Shown here: in pieces, positions 40,318 to 50,910 of the stretch
How the letters are laid out: each line of letters begins with the position of its first letter
How positions within the stretch are numbered: the first letter of the stretch is position 1
DNA from: Siphonodentalium dalli
Lineage: Eukaryota > Mollusca > Scaphopoda > Gadilida > Siphonodentaliidae
Reading direction: 5' to 3'
NCBI GenBank assembly: GCA_032622095.1
Contig: CP136069.1
Span: 18,863,326 to 18,927,325 of the forward strand
DNA: 64,000 nt
Notes under the pieces: generated by a model
The model's database searches: none
Told to the model about the DNA's origin: nothing
Seen by the model: only the letters and a program-made list of their open reading frames with translations
Program-made: the position numbers and the translations under genes

Positions 40318-42960
40318 GGAACAAGCCTAGATCATGCCATGAATCTCTACTCTGTACTCTGCTCGTAGAGATCATATTCCACCAGAACAAAACCTGGGAT
40401 CTTTTTAAGTTTTGACGGGGAACCTTATAAAATCGAAAAAATAACAAAGGAAATATATTTCTTTGTTATTATCTCTTTCTTAATAATGTACTTCACTGTA
40501 GGTGAAGGTCCCAACTCAAAATTTCACGATTTAAGTGACTTTGTGTCGTTTGTGAGCGATTTTGCTTTGCGTTTCTTACAATTATTGAATTTTTCCTAGA
40601 TAATTAGGGCAAGATTTGATGACATCACACAACACGTGTTCCTAGCAGTGGTAGGCAAAACATTGACCATGCAGTATCTACCAGATGTTCTTTGTTTACA
40701 CTGAAGTGCGGTCAAAATATGCGTGTTTAAAAAATATGTATGAACAACAAAGAAAGATAAACGGCAAAAATAAAATATGGGAATAGTTGTTATGTTAATG
40801 GGTGTTCCAATTTTTCGTGTTTATATTTCCGTTTGATGAATATAACAACTTATATGTTCAGATTAAGGTAGATAGTTTATATCAAAGACATGTGTATATG
40901 ATACGCGGAATAATTGTAATCGACGAATTCATGAAATACTATCATCAGAATAAAACATCTATGGAGTTGAATGACTACTTCAGCTTTTGTTTATATTTTC
41001 AATTTGATCGCTAAATGGTTGTGACAATTAAAAAACTTCCCCGAGTTCGGTGCAATTCTCAACGCGACTTATATCATTTTCACTAGCGCCGATGTAAATT
41101 CTTATATATACATATATACACCTGGCTGTGTTTATTTTATTTCTCTTTCATTTGAATGTATTTGTCTAGAAATTTATTATTTTGTACTCCCGTTTCTAAA
41201 TAGCATGCATGGGGCGCAAGGATATTCACCCGATGGTAAAGATGGGCGAGGCAGTGTTTTTTCTTGTGTATGGCACAACTCAGTTAATAGAATATTTGAA
41301 ACCTTTGAAACAAGTTGTTAAAAGATACGGGCTGTGTTGGTGGGGGTATGCTGTTGAAATATTCACCTCCGTCAAAAATCCCCATAAACAGAAAGAATAG
41401 TAAAATATAGACAGATTTTGTTCTAAAAACGATCAGAAATATGGAATAAACAGTATGTTATTGTCAATTTCCCCCTTTGTTTTGTAAAAAAAAAAAAAAA
41501 AAACGTTACGTTTCCTGGCTTTTGTTTAGATCCGGATACGGTAAACATAAAGAGCATTTTTTTTTACTGTTTTCCTGATATGGAAATAATAAAGAGCGTT
41601 TATATAATTTTTTGTATGATAAACCAATATAATTGCACTGTGTTATGTAAACAGAAACACAACTTCTGTAACACGAGCAGGCTCTTGTTTACGTATACCA
41701 TCGTACGTCTTGACGACGATATACTATTTACGTGCTGATTAATTATGTTTGGCATATGAACAAAACTATGTATATTTTAATATTCCTTCTGTTGATGACG
41801 ATTTGAACAAATGTGAATATTTCTGCAACGTACGCCGCCCGTGCCTTTACATGGTAGAAAAAGACACACTCATGTTTCAAAAAATGTTTCTTGCACACAA
41901 ATCAACAAAGAGCGTTTGTCGTTACTATGTTCAGAATTTTGTACGAACAAAGAGCGTTTATCTCAGTTATGTTTCAAAAGAAATGGACAATATGTGACTT
42001 GGTAATACGTTTTTATCGACGTCTTATCTCGCCTTTGAAATTAAATATACGGACGTCGCATGTCCAAGCGGTCCTTAACTGGTGCATATACCTAGTAAAT
42101 AAAGTACATTGGGTACTAATTTCCGCTCGTATGTGAGCCATGTTCCTTGATTTTATAAATTCATATATTTTGCTCGTTACAATGTCAGTCAATCAACATC
42201 TATACCTAATGGGACAATTCACAAACTGCATGATAAGCTAACAGAGAGACCAAATTACAATTGCATTCGTCGCTGCACGTGTTATTGATATAAAATGAAT
42301 ATGCATAGTGGACACAATTGCAACCAAATACTTGAACTTGGTGATGCATTTTATATATCGCGCGTGTGTGTGTGCGCTAGTAAATGGAACACCCAAGCGA
42401 ATTTACCAAATACAAAACAATAACACCCGCAGTAACCGCATGACCACGTGTCGAAATATCCTCCAAATTGTCACAAAATCGTCAGTTATAATTATAATCC
42501 GCGCCAGTGTTCGCGTACATATATGTTATTGTGCCACTGGAAGAACTTTACTTTAAATATTTCATGTATAAGAGGAAAGTATAGGGTGTTTTGCGAGACA
42601 CCATTGTGTGTTTCTGTGTTAATCTATACACAGCTGGCGTTTGTTTTGCCTACCAGCAGCCAACACACGTGGTCGCTGTGACGTCATTGTTTGTATACAA
42701 ATATCTCCCCTATTGCAATCTCAGCTCTCAAAATCACAGAAAAACATGCAATTTAGAGTTGGGACCTTCACACATAATGAAGTACCCTATTAAGGAACAG
42801 ATAATCACTAAGAAATATATTCCCTGTATTATTTTATCGACTTTATAAGGTTCCCTGTCAAAACTTCAACAAGGTCCCAGGTTTTGTATACTGGTGGAAT
42901 ATGATCTCTACGGGCGTTAGCCAGAGTATAGATTCATGGCATGATCTGGGACAAGCCTAG
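40318..42960. mobile_element. Element H, 2.6 kb with about 220-bp inverted ends
   Basis: 40318-40535 and 42735-42960 are reverse complements at roughly 80-85%: GATCATGCCATGAATCTCTA, TATTCCACCAGAACAAAACC, TTTTGACGGGGAACCTTATA and GAAGGTCCCAACTC all have mirrored partners. The interior is unique and CpG-containing, with short frames only; none shows a transposase signature such as a DDE region. AACAAAGAGCGTTT recurs at 41905, 41945 and in shortened form near 41595. Fragments of the same ends occur at 23865 and about 53200, so it is mobile or was. Confidence 0.8.
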
Positions 42961-42974
42961 AGTATTCAAATTGG

Positions 42975-43760
42975 GAGAAGTCACTTCTCCCCATTAGATT
43001 ATTAGGGAGAAATGGACTGTAATCAGGGAGAAGTCACCAGGGAGAAGTCACTTCTCCCCATTATATTTTTAGGGAGAAATGGACTGTAATCAGGACTTCT
43101 CCCTGATTACAGTCCACTTCTCCCTAAAAATCTAATGGGGAGAAGTGACTTCTCCCTAATGTTTATGGCTCACATGTCATGGAGGTGGTGGCTATTTCAA
43201 GGATGGTACCCCCCCCCCCCCGCCCCTGTCACCTCATTAGATTATTAGGGAGAAATGGACTGTAATCAGGGAGAAGTCACCAGGGAGAAGTCACTTCTCC
43301 CCATTAGATTATTAGGGAGAAATGGACTGTAATCAGGGAGAAGTCACTTCTCCCCATTATATTTTTAGGGAGAAGTGAACTGTAATCAGGGAGAAGTCAC
43401 TTCTCCCCAATATATTTTTAGGGAGAAGTGGACTGTAATCAGGGAGAAGTCACCAGGGAGAAGTCACTTCTCCCCATTAGATTTTTAGGGAGAAATGGAC
43501 TGTAATCAGGGAGAAGTCACCAGGGAGAAGTCACTTCTCCCCATTAGATTTTTAGGGAGAAGTGGACTGTAATCAGGGAGAAGTCACTTCTCCCCATTAG
43601 ATTTTTAGGGAGAAGTGGACTGTAATCAGGGAGAAGTCACCAGGGAGAAGTCACTTCTCCCCATTAGATTTTTAGGGAGAAATGGACTGTAATCAGGGAG
43701 AAGTCACTTCTCCCCATTATATTTTTAGGGAGAAGTGGACTGTAATCAGGGAGAAGTCAT
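42975..43760. repeat. Minisatellite of 53/67-bp units with an inverted block
   Basis: The unit is GGGAGAAGTCACTTCTCCCC, ATTAGATTWTTAGGGAGAAR, TGGACTGTAATCA, with an optional extra GGGAGAAGTCACCA. About ten units. At 43083-43160 the unit is inverted, followed by 70 bp of unrelated sequence with a C14 run (43209). Each unit contains the palindrome GGGAGAAGTCACTTCTCCC. A lone diverged copy lies at 48975. Confidence 0.93.
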
Positions 43761-44059
43761 CCTTTATAAACTTGACTCGATGAACAAAGGAGTGACATCA
43801 TAGCCATGTTTTAACTTAGGAGATATGGTCATTTCCCTACTATTAATAGGACTCCTTCTGCACTTTTATGATCTGTTGTCTGCTTTAATATTCTTGACTT
43901 CTCTCTTATACACCAGTGTTCATATTTAAAAACAGAATTTTGTGTTGTATTTACTGATTATATACAGCTACAATGCAGGGTTGTTTCAAGTTTTATCCGG
44001 TTCTTAAAGACATATTATGTACTTGTTTGGGTGCATGAAACAGATAAGTTAGTACTCAG
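43761..44059. other. Flank duplicated from left of element H
   Basis: TACAGCTACAATGCAGGGTT, TTCAAGTTTTATCCGG (43966-44007) resembles 40268-40310 (TACAGCTGCAATGCCAGGTT, AACAAGTTTTACCCGG), so sequences on both sides of H plus the minisatellite are related. Confidence 0.55.
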
Positions 44060-44395
44060 GCACTATATATGCCAACTGGAGGAATGTCACATTCTACTAA
44101 CATCGCCAAAAATCTCAAGCAAATCGACCATACATTATTCCATAGAAAACATCTTCTGAAGTCTGAACTACACTCTAATTGTAAATATTTACGTCTCGAT
44201 TCAGGACGCAACTATTGGTGGTGAACTGACGAAAACGTTTAGGCCACCGATAGTCACAGCATTTAATTAATATATTTGGATATACTATTTGTAAAATAAT
44301 ACTATTTTGAACAAGATTATTCTACATTTCTATTAGATCACTCTACCTGAGTGTTTCACATCACTTTAATCATTATAATTGTGATATAAATGAGC
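44060..44395. repeat. Dispersed repeat L, copy 1
   Basis: AACTGGAGGAATGTCACATT, AAGCAAATCGACCATAC, GTAAATATTTACGTCTCG and GAACAAGATTATTC match the reverse complement of 63200-63472 at about 75%. Confidence 0.68.
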
Positions 44396-44406
44396 TCTTG
44401 TGTTGC

Positions 44407-44608
44407 TTAACCCTTTCAGTGCCAAGTCCGATTTTTATATCAACCCATATACCCTGTGCCAATGCATTCTCTTATATATGCGAGTCGACCATAGGTCGCC
44501 TCGCATATATAAGAGAATGCATTGGCCTAACAATTTTTCATCATTTGTCATTATTTTTTACAATTTTTTACAAGTTTAATAATTTTTTCTTATATTCTTT
44601 AATACTTA
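44407..44608 (+). mobile_element. Family D, copy 7 (right part missing)
   Basis: TTAACCCTTTCAGTGCCAAG, CCCTGTG plus hairpin, AT-rich spacer to CTTATATTCTTTAATAC, then unrelated DNA. Confidence 0.88.
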
Positions 44609-44798
44609 TCAGAAATGTGAGGATTGAGAATAAATTGAAGTTTATAGGGTAATGGATGGTTATTGCCGAGATTGTACATTCTTTTACAAACACCTATCCA
44701 TTATTTTAATAACGGACTCTCAATATCCAAATTAATTAAGTTATTTCCATGTGGATGATTTCATTTTATATGATTTGTATGTATGATACCATAATAGC

Positions 44799-44977
44799 TA
44801 CAGTAATGCCCTAAATAATCGACTCTTTAACCACAGCAGAAAATATGGCTTGTTGCCATTCATCGGAAAGCTCTCACTGAGAGCTTTCCAATGAATGGCA
44901 ACAAGCTATATTTCCGATTAAATTCTGAAAAATTACCCATAATTCTGCTGTGGTTAAGGAGTCGATTATTTACTGTA
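44799..44977. mobile_element. MITE family A, copy 10
   Basis: TACAGTAATGCCCTAAATAA to GATTATTTACTGTA. Both arms have small deletions; TA flanks. Confidence 0.9.
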
Positions 44978-45189
44978 GCTATCTATACAACAGTTTTCAA
45001 GTATACTATCACTCTTATTGATTGCTAGAAACATTACAGAATAATTATACTTATATATAGAGCCTCGTCACTCGGTTGGGGAGAGGGTGTGTGCATACAT
45101 GTAGCTTCAAATTTCAGGCATGTAGTTTCACGAATTCAAACTGTTGAAATTTCTCGAATTTAATTCAGTTCTTGGCTGGCATGTTATAG

Positions 45190-45715
45190 CACCCCTATAG
45201 GAGAATGCACAGGATCTTTAATCCTTTCAGTGCCAGGTCCGATTTTTGTATCAACCCATATACCCTGTGCCAATGCATTCTCTTATATATGCGAGTCGAC
45301 CATAGTTCGCCTCGCATATATAAGAGAATGCATTGGCCTAACAATTTTTCATCATTTGTTATTATTTTTTACAATTTTAATAATTTTTTCTTATATTCTT
45401 TAACTCTTTCAGTATTTTGTAGGTTTAGTGCCAGGGATTCTTACGTTTTTCATGGGTATCAAAATTATTACTATGAATACTTGGCGATAGTTTTGAGTTA
45501 CAACATGCCCCTAAGGTTTTATCCAGTTTGTTTTTAAATTCGCTATAGCATGCTTAAGCATACCCAATAAAATTCAACCAAAAAACAAACAAACAAACAA
45601 AAAAAAACATTTTTTTAAGGCCGATTTTACAGAACGTAAATTAGGGCCGATGAGATTGGCCCCTGGCACTGAAAGGGTTAATGCTGCACCAGTGCAACTC
45701 CCATCAAGGAGTTAA
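45190..45715. mobile_element. MITE family C, copy 13 (remnant) hosting D8
   Basis: AGAATGCACAGGATCTTTAA on the left and TTAATGCTGCACCAGTGCAA...GAGTTAA on the right form the right end of a C element when D8 is removed. Normal C reads AGGATCTTTAATGCTGCACC here. Confidence 0.87.
45218..45681 (+). mobile_element. Family D, copy 8 (full), inserted at TTAA in C13
   Basis: TTAATCCTTTCAGTGCCAGG to CACTGAAAGGGTTAA. One hairpin, the long interior with TTTTTCATGGGTATCAAAAT and GCATGCTTAAGCATACC, and GGCCGATGAGATTGGCC. The single C TTAA is now double. Confidence 0.95.
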
Positions 45716-45863
45716 AGACCGGAGTCAGGTAGACTCCATCACACCGCCTGGTAACTGTCATCTCTCATGACTAACACCTACCAGTGATTTGATTAGATTA
45801 AGGATCAGAGGAGAATGTCTGATAGCGAAATCAATGAGAGAAGCCTACTTTCCCCTATGACAC

Positions 45864-46322
45864 CAAGTCTGAGTTTAGTGTGCCTGCCATTTGCAGAATG
45901 AGGTCCCCAGAGGGTGAATTTAGTGATGCTATCCCGCATAGTGGGCTAGCATCACCAAATTCACCCTCTGGGGACCTCATTCTACATGGCCTCATCTACT
46001 ATGGGAGACATAGACTCTGAATGAAGTTCCCAAATGGTTAATATTGTGATATACACCCATTGGGAACCTCCATCATGAAATGTGTCATCTGCCAATTTGG
46101 GGATGGAGAGGAAACTAAACTAAAAAGAAATAGAATCTATGTGAAGAAGTTTCTATAGAAATTTGATAGAAAAGAAACTTTCTGGAGAAGATGAAGCCTA
46201 AGCAGAATGAGGTCCCCAGATGGTGAATTTGGTGATGCTAGCCCGCTATATGGGATAGCATCACTAAACTCACCCTCTGGGGACCTCATTCTGCAAATGA
46301 CAGACACACTAAACTCAGACGT
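45864..46322. mobile_element. MITE family B, copy 10
   Basis: CAAGTCTGAGTTTAGTG to CACTAAACTCAGACG, complete interior. No clear 8-bp duplication. Confidence 0.88.
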
Positions 46323-46424
46323 CCTTCGGATGATGCTGGTTCCCCATGGGACTTTATAAATAAAGGAATGTATCACGGTGATGTGAGTCACCGCTCACCT
46401 TTAGTGACTTATTAGGGGAATTAC

Positions 46425-46465
46425 CCTATCAGACACAGTATAATTATCACACTCGGAGCTTCTGA
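46425..46465 (-). CDS. Candidate exon g (41 bp)
   Basis: Minus-strand acceptor AAATTCTTCAATTAG and donor AGG|GTAATT. Entry after one base (matching exon b exit) gives RSSECDNYTVSDR with an NYT sequon, exit phase 0. A stronger donor (AAAG|GTGAGC) lies 27 bp further but that frame stops first. Plausible but short. Confidence 0.28.
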
Positions 46466-46731
46466 CTAATTGAAGAATTTCTAGTCTAATAAACCAATAA
46501 ACCTCTTTGGTCACTCCCATGTTAGATGTCCCTATAAAATATCTCATCTGTTAGATACATACAGCTGAACGCGTTTGAGAATGATTGATGACAATGGACC
46601 GACATGATGAAATTCAGGCCAATTAGTGACAATTTTCAAGGTTCTCCAAGGCAATCTAATCTAAAATTCAACAACAATAATGTCATTTCATTGTATTTTT
46701 CAAGCTATCCCATCATGGGTTCACTGAGTAT

Positions 46732-46949
46732 TACAGTAATGCCCTAAGTAATTGACTCCTTAAACACAGGAGAATTATGGGTAACTTTTCAGGATTTAGT
46801 CGGAAATATGGCTTGTTGCCATTCATCGGAAAGCTCTCGAGGAGAGTTTTCCGATGAATGGCAACAAGCCATATTTCCGACTAAATCCTGACAAGTTACC
46901 CATAATTCTCCTGTGTTTAAGGAGTTGATTACTTAAGAGCATTACTGTA
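46732..46949. mobile_element. MITE family A, copy 11
   Basis: TACAGTAATGCCCTAAGTAA to GAGCATTACTGTA. In place of ACCACAGCAGAATTATGGG this copy has AACACAGGAGAATTATGGG with the matching change CCCATAATTCTCCTGTGTTT on the other arm, so stem pairing is kept. Confidence 0.93.
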
Positions 46950-46990
46950 TATATAGCCTAAAACAATTCAACGATTGTAAATAATGTGAT

Positions 46991-47305
46991 CAAGCATGAT
47001 TATAGCGTGTCTGTCATTTGCAGAATGAGGTCCCCAGAGGGTGAATTTAGTGACGCTATCCCGCATAACAGGCTAGCATCACTAATTCACCCTCTGGGGA
47101 CCTCATTCTGCTTAGGCCTCATCTTCTCGGAAAGTTTCTTTATTATCAAATTTTTATAGAAACTTCTTCGCATGGATTTACATCAAAATATTCACTATTT
47201 GGGAACTTCATTCTGAGTCTATGTCTCCCATAGCAGATGAGGTCATGCAGAATGAGGTACCCAGAGGGTAATTTCAGTGAAGCTAGCCCACTAAACTCAG
47301 GCTTG
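46991..47305. mobile_element. MITE family B, copy 11 (right part shortened)
   Basis: CAAGCATGATTATAGCGTG to CACTAAACTCAGGCTTG. Left palindrome is whole; the right one is cut after GAAGCTAGCC. Confidence 0.83.
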
Positions 47306-47585
47306 CTGGGGATCAATATAAATTTTATGTGAAATACATTGAAGGGATAACAAAACAAGAGCATCACTTGTGGTAATTTCAACAAAGGGCCATAACCCTG
47401 GTAAAATTTGCAGGTGGAACCCACATTCTATCTCTACCTGTATTTTGGGCTAGTAAACTCACATACCAAAATCCATTCCATTGAGTTCAGACTTACTAAA
47501 GTTATTGCCCAGAAACGAAAAATGTGAACGGACAGATGGATGGACGGACCAATAACATAATACGTCCCTTTCTAAACGGGAGTAT
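47306..47585 (+). repeat. Dispersed tail-type repeat
   Basis: CAAAGGGCCATAACCCTGGT, TGTATTTTGGGCTAGTAAAC and GGACGGACCAATAACATAAT match the units at 22.95-23.35 kb. Confidence 0.68.
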
Positions 47586-47835
47586 AAGATTAGAACGTCA
47601 GAAAGAAAAAAGGAAGTCCCTCTTTTTCTACAGCATGTAACAATAAAGAACGTTAATTGTTATATTTATCCAATGTAATAATAAATATCGTTTCCATGGA
47701 CATTTGGAAACTGAAAAATAATTGCAGTCTATTCAGTTTAACAGTATACAGGTAGTTAGAGTATGTATATAAGTTATTGTATAATTAATGACATATTTTA
47801 AAACCCACTGAGACAAAATCAAGCAATTATCAGGT

Positions 47836-48324
47836 TTAACCCTTTCAGTGCCAGGTCCGATTTTTGTATCAACCCATATACCCTGTGTCAATGCATTCTC
47901 TTATATATGCAAGTCGACCATAGGTCGCCTCGCATATATAAGAGAATGCATTGGCCTAACAATTTTTCATCATTTGTTATTATTTTTTACAATTTTTTAC
48001 AATTTTTTACAATTTTTCTTATATTCTTTAACTCTTTCAGTGGCAGACTTATTTTGTAGGTTTAGTGCCAGGGAATCTTACGTTTTTCATGGGCATCAAA
48101 ATTATTACTATGAATACTGGGTGATAGTTTTGAGTTATAAAATGCCCCTAAGGTTTTATACAGTTTGTTTTTAAATTCGCTATAGCATGCTTAAGCATAC
48201 CCAAAAAAAATTCAACCCAAAAAAATCTAAAAAACCAAAAAACATTTTTTTAATTTTGTTAGGGCCGATTTTACTGACCGTAAATTAGGCCGATGAGATC
48301 GGCCCCTGGCACTGAAAGGGTTAA
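47836..48324 (+). mobile_element. Family D, copy 9 (full length)
   Basis: TTAACCCTTTCAGTGCCAGG to CACTGAAAGGGTTAA, one hairpin and complete long interior with GCATGCTTAAGCATACC. Reference copy for D. Confidence 0.95.
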
Positions 48325-48363
48325 GTATTAGTCACTTTTCCGTCATAAATAATTGAATCTTAC

Positions 48364-48423
48364 CAGGCAGACTCTCGTTATATCCTGTCTCCATTGGACG
48401 ACCTCTGTAATTCTTATCGACAC
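48364..48423 (-). CDS. Predicted internal exon b (60 bp)
   Basis: Minus-strand acceptor CAATTATTTTGCAG and strong donor CTG|GTAAGATT. Entry after one base gives VDKNYRGRPMETGYNESLP and leaves one base. This frame joins exon a, whose last base G plus GT makes a glycine codon, and joins exon c on the far side. It has an NES sequon. The first frame is also open, but phase agreement with both neighbours favours this one. Product not recognised. Confidence 0.62.
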
Positions 48424-48767
48424 CTGCAAAATAATTGAAGAAAACTTTTTATTTTTTCAGTTGTGGTTATAATCTTTGAATGCTACCTACAATACGCATG
48501 AATCATGGTGATCAACGAAATAATGTGAAAGAAATCAATATTACAGAATATAACATTGATTAACAGTTTTGAACATCTGGACAACAAAAACATCTTTTTA
48601 TTTCTACATGTAATAGTGTATCTATATCCGATCATAAATTTGACTGATCAAAATGGTACTAAATTATACCCATAACTGTATGTGCACAACAATCTCAGAA
48701 ATTCACGATCACATTTGGTAAATATCTATGCCAAGTTTCCCCCAAAAAATCCACATTATGCCACATC
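48424..48767. other. Intron-like DNA
   Basis: AT-rich, no repeat family recognised, no further exon seen. Confidence 0.45.
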
Positions 48768-48841
48768 AGAATATATAAGAGAATGCACTGGCAAAGGATC
48801 CTTAATGCTGCACCAGCGAGCTCCCATCATGAATGGGTTAA
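48768..48841. mobile_element. MITE family C, copy 9 (right end only)
   Basis: AGAGAATGCACTGGCAAAGG, CTTAATGCTGCACCAGCG, ATGAATGGGTTAA. The left two-thirds are absent. The flank after TTAA matches the flank of C12 in reverse. Confidence 0.85.
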
Positions 48842-49175
48842 TATATCTGGGTGAGTTTGGCAATTGCTCACTGAAGGTTGATGCTTCGATGTGCACTGGA
48901 GAGTTATCCAAGTGAAATGACCTCTGTGAGACCAGCTTGGAGGTTTCAAAATGGGAGAAACGAATACTTAATAGGGAGAAGTAGACTGTTTATCAGGGAG
49001 AAGTTGTGATGGCTGAATTAGTTCATTTTCATACTATACATCACACTTCCATACTGCTATATTATAAGTAATAAATAGAAGAGCCGATTGATAACCCCTT
49101 TATAATGAATAAATACACTTTGAATATTCTGTTTGATCATAGACAAACTGGTATATGACAGAAGTCACTAAAATA

Positions 49176-49392
49176 TACAGTAATGCCCTAAGTAATCGAC
49201 CCTTTAACCACAGCAGAATTATGGGTAATTTTTCAGGATTTAGTCGGAAATATGGCTTGTTGCCATTCATCGGAAAGCTCTCGGGGAGAGCTTTCCGATG
49301 AATGGCAACAAGCCATATTTCCGACTAAATCCTGAAAAATTACCCATAATTCTGCTGTGGTTAAGGAGTTGATTACTTAGAGCATTACTGTG
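49176..49392. mobile_element. MITE family A, copy 12
   Basis: TACAGTAATGCCCTAAGTAA to GAGCATTACTGTG; final TA changed to TG. Both arms carry the same GGGTAATTTTTCAGG variant, another paired change. Confidence 0.92.
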
Positions 49393-49745
49393 TCTCCCAC
49401 ATCCTCCTCTGGACTATAGTCCCTGCCTCTCTCGAGCATCATGCCTCCACCAGATAAACAAGCATGGCTTAGTGCATCTATTAAACAATGGTAAATCACC
49501 CTAAACCAGTACCCCTCAGCATGGTGAATTTCAGCTATGACCTTTCCATGAGTCAAGTTTCCCCAGACATATCTGTTCTTCATTTGTTTTCACACGTATC
49601 AGATAACATGTTGTATTTCGATCTTGACATTTAGTGGAGTCATTTTTGGCTCGGACTGTTGTCGACTGGAACTATTCTATTGTAACCCCTTATTCCTTGA
49701 CCCTTTTTATACTAAATACTCATGGACGAGTAGTTCCCCAAGGTT
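49393..49745 (-). repeat. Inverted segmental duplication, copy 1
   Basis: Reverse complement of 58985-59325: CACCAGATAAACAAGCATGG, GTTTTCACACGTATCAGATA, ATGTTGTATTTCGATCTTGA, AACCCCTTATTCCTTGACCC. A 68-codon minus-strand frame is open here (HAEGYWFRVIYHCLIDALSH) but is broken in the other copy, so a real exon is doubtful. Confidence 0.82.
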
Positions 49746-49825
49746 TCTGCTAGGGTAAAAATACGGGGTCCATTGAATAATTCTGGGTAACCATGGTTCG
49801 GCTAACCAAAGGTATTTTTTTTAAT

Positions 49826-50238
49826 TTAACCCTTTTAGTGCCAGGGGCCGATCTCATCGGCCCTAATTTACGTTCTGTAAATTTTTTTTTTTTGGGTTGA
49901 ATTTTGTTTGGGTATGCTTAAGCACGCTATAGCGAATTTAAAAACAAACTGGATAAAACTATCACCAAGTATTCACAGTAATAATTTTGATGCCCATGAA
50001 AAACGTAAGATACCCTGGCACTAAACCTACAAAATATGTCTGCTAAAGAATATAAGAAAAAATTATTAAAATTGTGAAAAATTGTAAAAAATAATAACAA
50101 ATGATGAAAAATTGTTAGGCCAATGCATTCTCTTATATAAGCGAGGCGACCTATGGTCGACTCGCATATATAAGAGAATGCATTGGCACAGGGTATATGG
50201 GTTGATACAAAAATCGGACCTGGCACTGAAAGGGTTAA
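49826..50238 (-). mobile_element. Family D, copy 10 (full, reverse)
   Basis: TTAACCCTTTTAGTGCCAGG to CACTGAAAGGGTTAA. It has GGGTATGCTTAAGCACGC, the empty counterpart of the E3 insertion site. Confidence 0.95.
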
Positions 50239-50639
50239 TGTCCAGAAACCCTCATTTCCTTGAACCTGGGAAGATCTAGATATGTTTTCTAAGTAATAAA
50301 TTCATTAGAATTTGAGACCAGGAATGAAATAATAGATGCAAGTAATCACGTATCGATATTTGAAAATTTATAAACTGCAGCAAACATTCTGGTCGCAAAG
50401 AACGGGGCAAACTTATGAAATAAATGTCTGTCTTTAACCATTAGATAAGATGAGGTTTGCGGGGTATAGGCGGGTGTCGAGGATCAAATCGGCAGACTCA
50501 TGTGCAGAGCGGGAGATTAAATGGGTCTGTCGGCATACTAATTTACCAGTACTAAGAAATTCTGAATAAATTTTTTTTTTATCATCAAAAGTGGGTCCGT
50601 TTAAATGAGCATGTGCCGGTATAGCGGAAACCTGAGTTC
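50239..50639. other. No gene supported
   Basis: Short CpG-bearing stretch at 50455-50540 (GGGTATAGGCGGGTGTCGAG), otherwise AT-rich. Confidence 0.4.
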
Positions 50640-50856
50640 CCGGACTCCTCTTTGGAAAAGTTCAGATAATAAGTTCAACAAATGACCATCTAAACATTTC
50701 GCACCAATGAATATGAATCATTATGCTCTTGTATAATCTGTTTTTCTGTCTGTCATCTGCTTTTACTACCTGAACACCCCTCCAAATGAATAATAGACCA
50801 TTTCAATGTATACTTTTATCACTGAGTTGGAGAATCCATTCAGTATATAAAGGGTT
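50640..50856 (+). mobile_element. Family F fragment (right part)
   Basis: CACCAATGAATATGAATCAT, CTGTTTTTCTGTCTGTCATC and CAGTATATAAAGGGTTTAGC follow the F order seen at 26.6-26.8 kb. The terminal TTAA is degraded. Confidence 0.75.
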
Positions 50857-50910
50857 TAGCTGTGTTCCTTCTTTTATTACACGCCTGTTCCTAGAATTAC
50901 TATGTTTCCT

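Noticed and set aside
40318-42960. LTR retrotransposon
   Set aside because: The long terminal repeats are inverted, not direct, and no gag, protease or RT motif is present.
49377-49583. 68-codon minus-strand gene
   Set aside because: Sits in the inverted segmental duplication; the other copy carries an early stop and indels, and the frame runs into MITE A12.
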